Made by a program: the position numbers and the translations under genes. From NCBI GenBank assembly GCA_946549155.1, contig CAMNQN010000198.1, positions 1 through 6,005 on the forward strand: 6,005 bases of DNA. The letters run 5' to 3'. Positions 5,932 through 6,005 of this stretch are shown piece after piece. The notes beneath the pieces are model-generated. The model saw only the letters and a list, made by a program, of their open reading frames with translations. It did no database searches and was not told where the DNA came from. How positions within the stretch are numbered: the first letter of the stretch is position 1; every line of letters begins with the position of its first letter. The stretch is from an uncultured Lachnospiraceae bacterium (GTDB lineage Bacteria; Bacillota; Clostridia; Lachnospirales; Lachnospiraceae).

Positions 5932-6005
5932 TTCGTGTTTTGTTAATTGACAGGACGCAGGAAAAGACGGGGCCGGGCGGGCAGATGCCTCTGGAAAACT
6001 GCTCC
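5932..6005 (+). repeat. Second copy of the dispersed GC-rich repeat, cut by the window end
   Basis: Positions 5932-5984 match 169-221 at 47 of 53 positions in the same orientation, including an identical 18-base GC-rich end (ACGGGGCCGGGCGGGCAG). The match stops at 5984; the following 21 bases differ from the first copy. The right-hand inverted partner, if present, lies beyond the window. It sits about 50 bases upstream of the -35 box of the Lrp/AsnC promoter, in otherwise featureless AT-rich sequence (5882-5931). Confidence 0.8.

Noticed and set aside
167..5984. Composite transposon or genomic island bounded by direct repeats
   Set aside because: The repeats are about 53-106 bases long and non-coding, no transposase or integrase is present, and the enclosed genes are ordinary chromosomal functions with uniform composition.
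167..6005. CRISPR array
   Set aside because: The related units are kilobases apart or inverted, with no regular spacers and no cas genes.

Overview
The window comes from a moderately GC-rich Firmicute, most likely a gut-type Clostridia of the Lachnospiraceae. This is inferred from the protein style, the AAGGAG-type ribosome binding sites, the pairing of an Lrp/AsnC regulator with an aminotransferase, and a Cache-HAMP-GGDEF protein. No species can be named from sequence alone. Every gene is on the minus strand, so the biological reading order runs from high to low coordinates.

Layout in transcription order. At the right edge (5932-6005) lies one unit of a dispersed GC-rich repeat, cut by the window end. 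Next come a probable sigma-A promoter (5853-5881) with a palindrome over its -10 box, and a leader with a hairpin just ahead of the ribosome binding site. Five genes follow: an Lrp/AsnC-family regulator (5269-5751); a class I/II PLP aminotransferase (4094-5272) that overlaps it through a TTGA start/stop; the tRNA wobble-base 2'-O-methyltransferase TrmL (3543-4043); an RsmF-type rRNA m5C methyltransferase (1968-3437); and a membrane-bound diguanylate cyclase (327-1907). Gaps inside this block are short (overlap, 50, 105 and 60 bases) and hold no convincing terminator or promoter, so one long transcript is plausible but unproven. Downstream are a small hairpin, then a 108-base inverted repeat (167-274) built from two head-to-head units of the same repeat seen at the right edge. 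A promoter with an A-rich upstream tract then serves a tRNA-Pro(CGG) gene whose 3' end is cut by the window start.

Function. The regulator and aminotransferase look like an amino-acid-responsive transamination module, comparable to alaR-alaT of Bacillus subtilis. The two methyltransferases modify tRNA and rRNA. The diguanylate cyclase makes c-di-GMP in response to an extracellular signal and seems to lack the usual inhibitory I-site. These are mostly ordinary chromosomal genes.

The feature least explained by known genes is the repeat family that brackets the cluster. It has 34-base arms, a GC-rich loop carrying a textbook G-quadruplex pattern in one copy, and three recognisable units within 6 kb.
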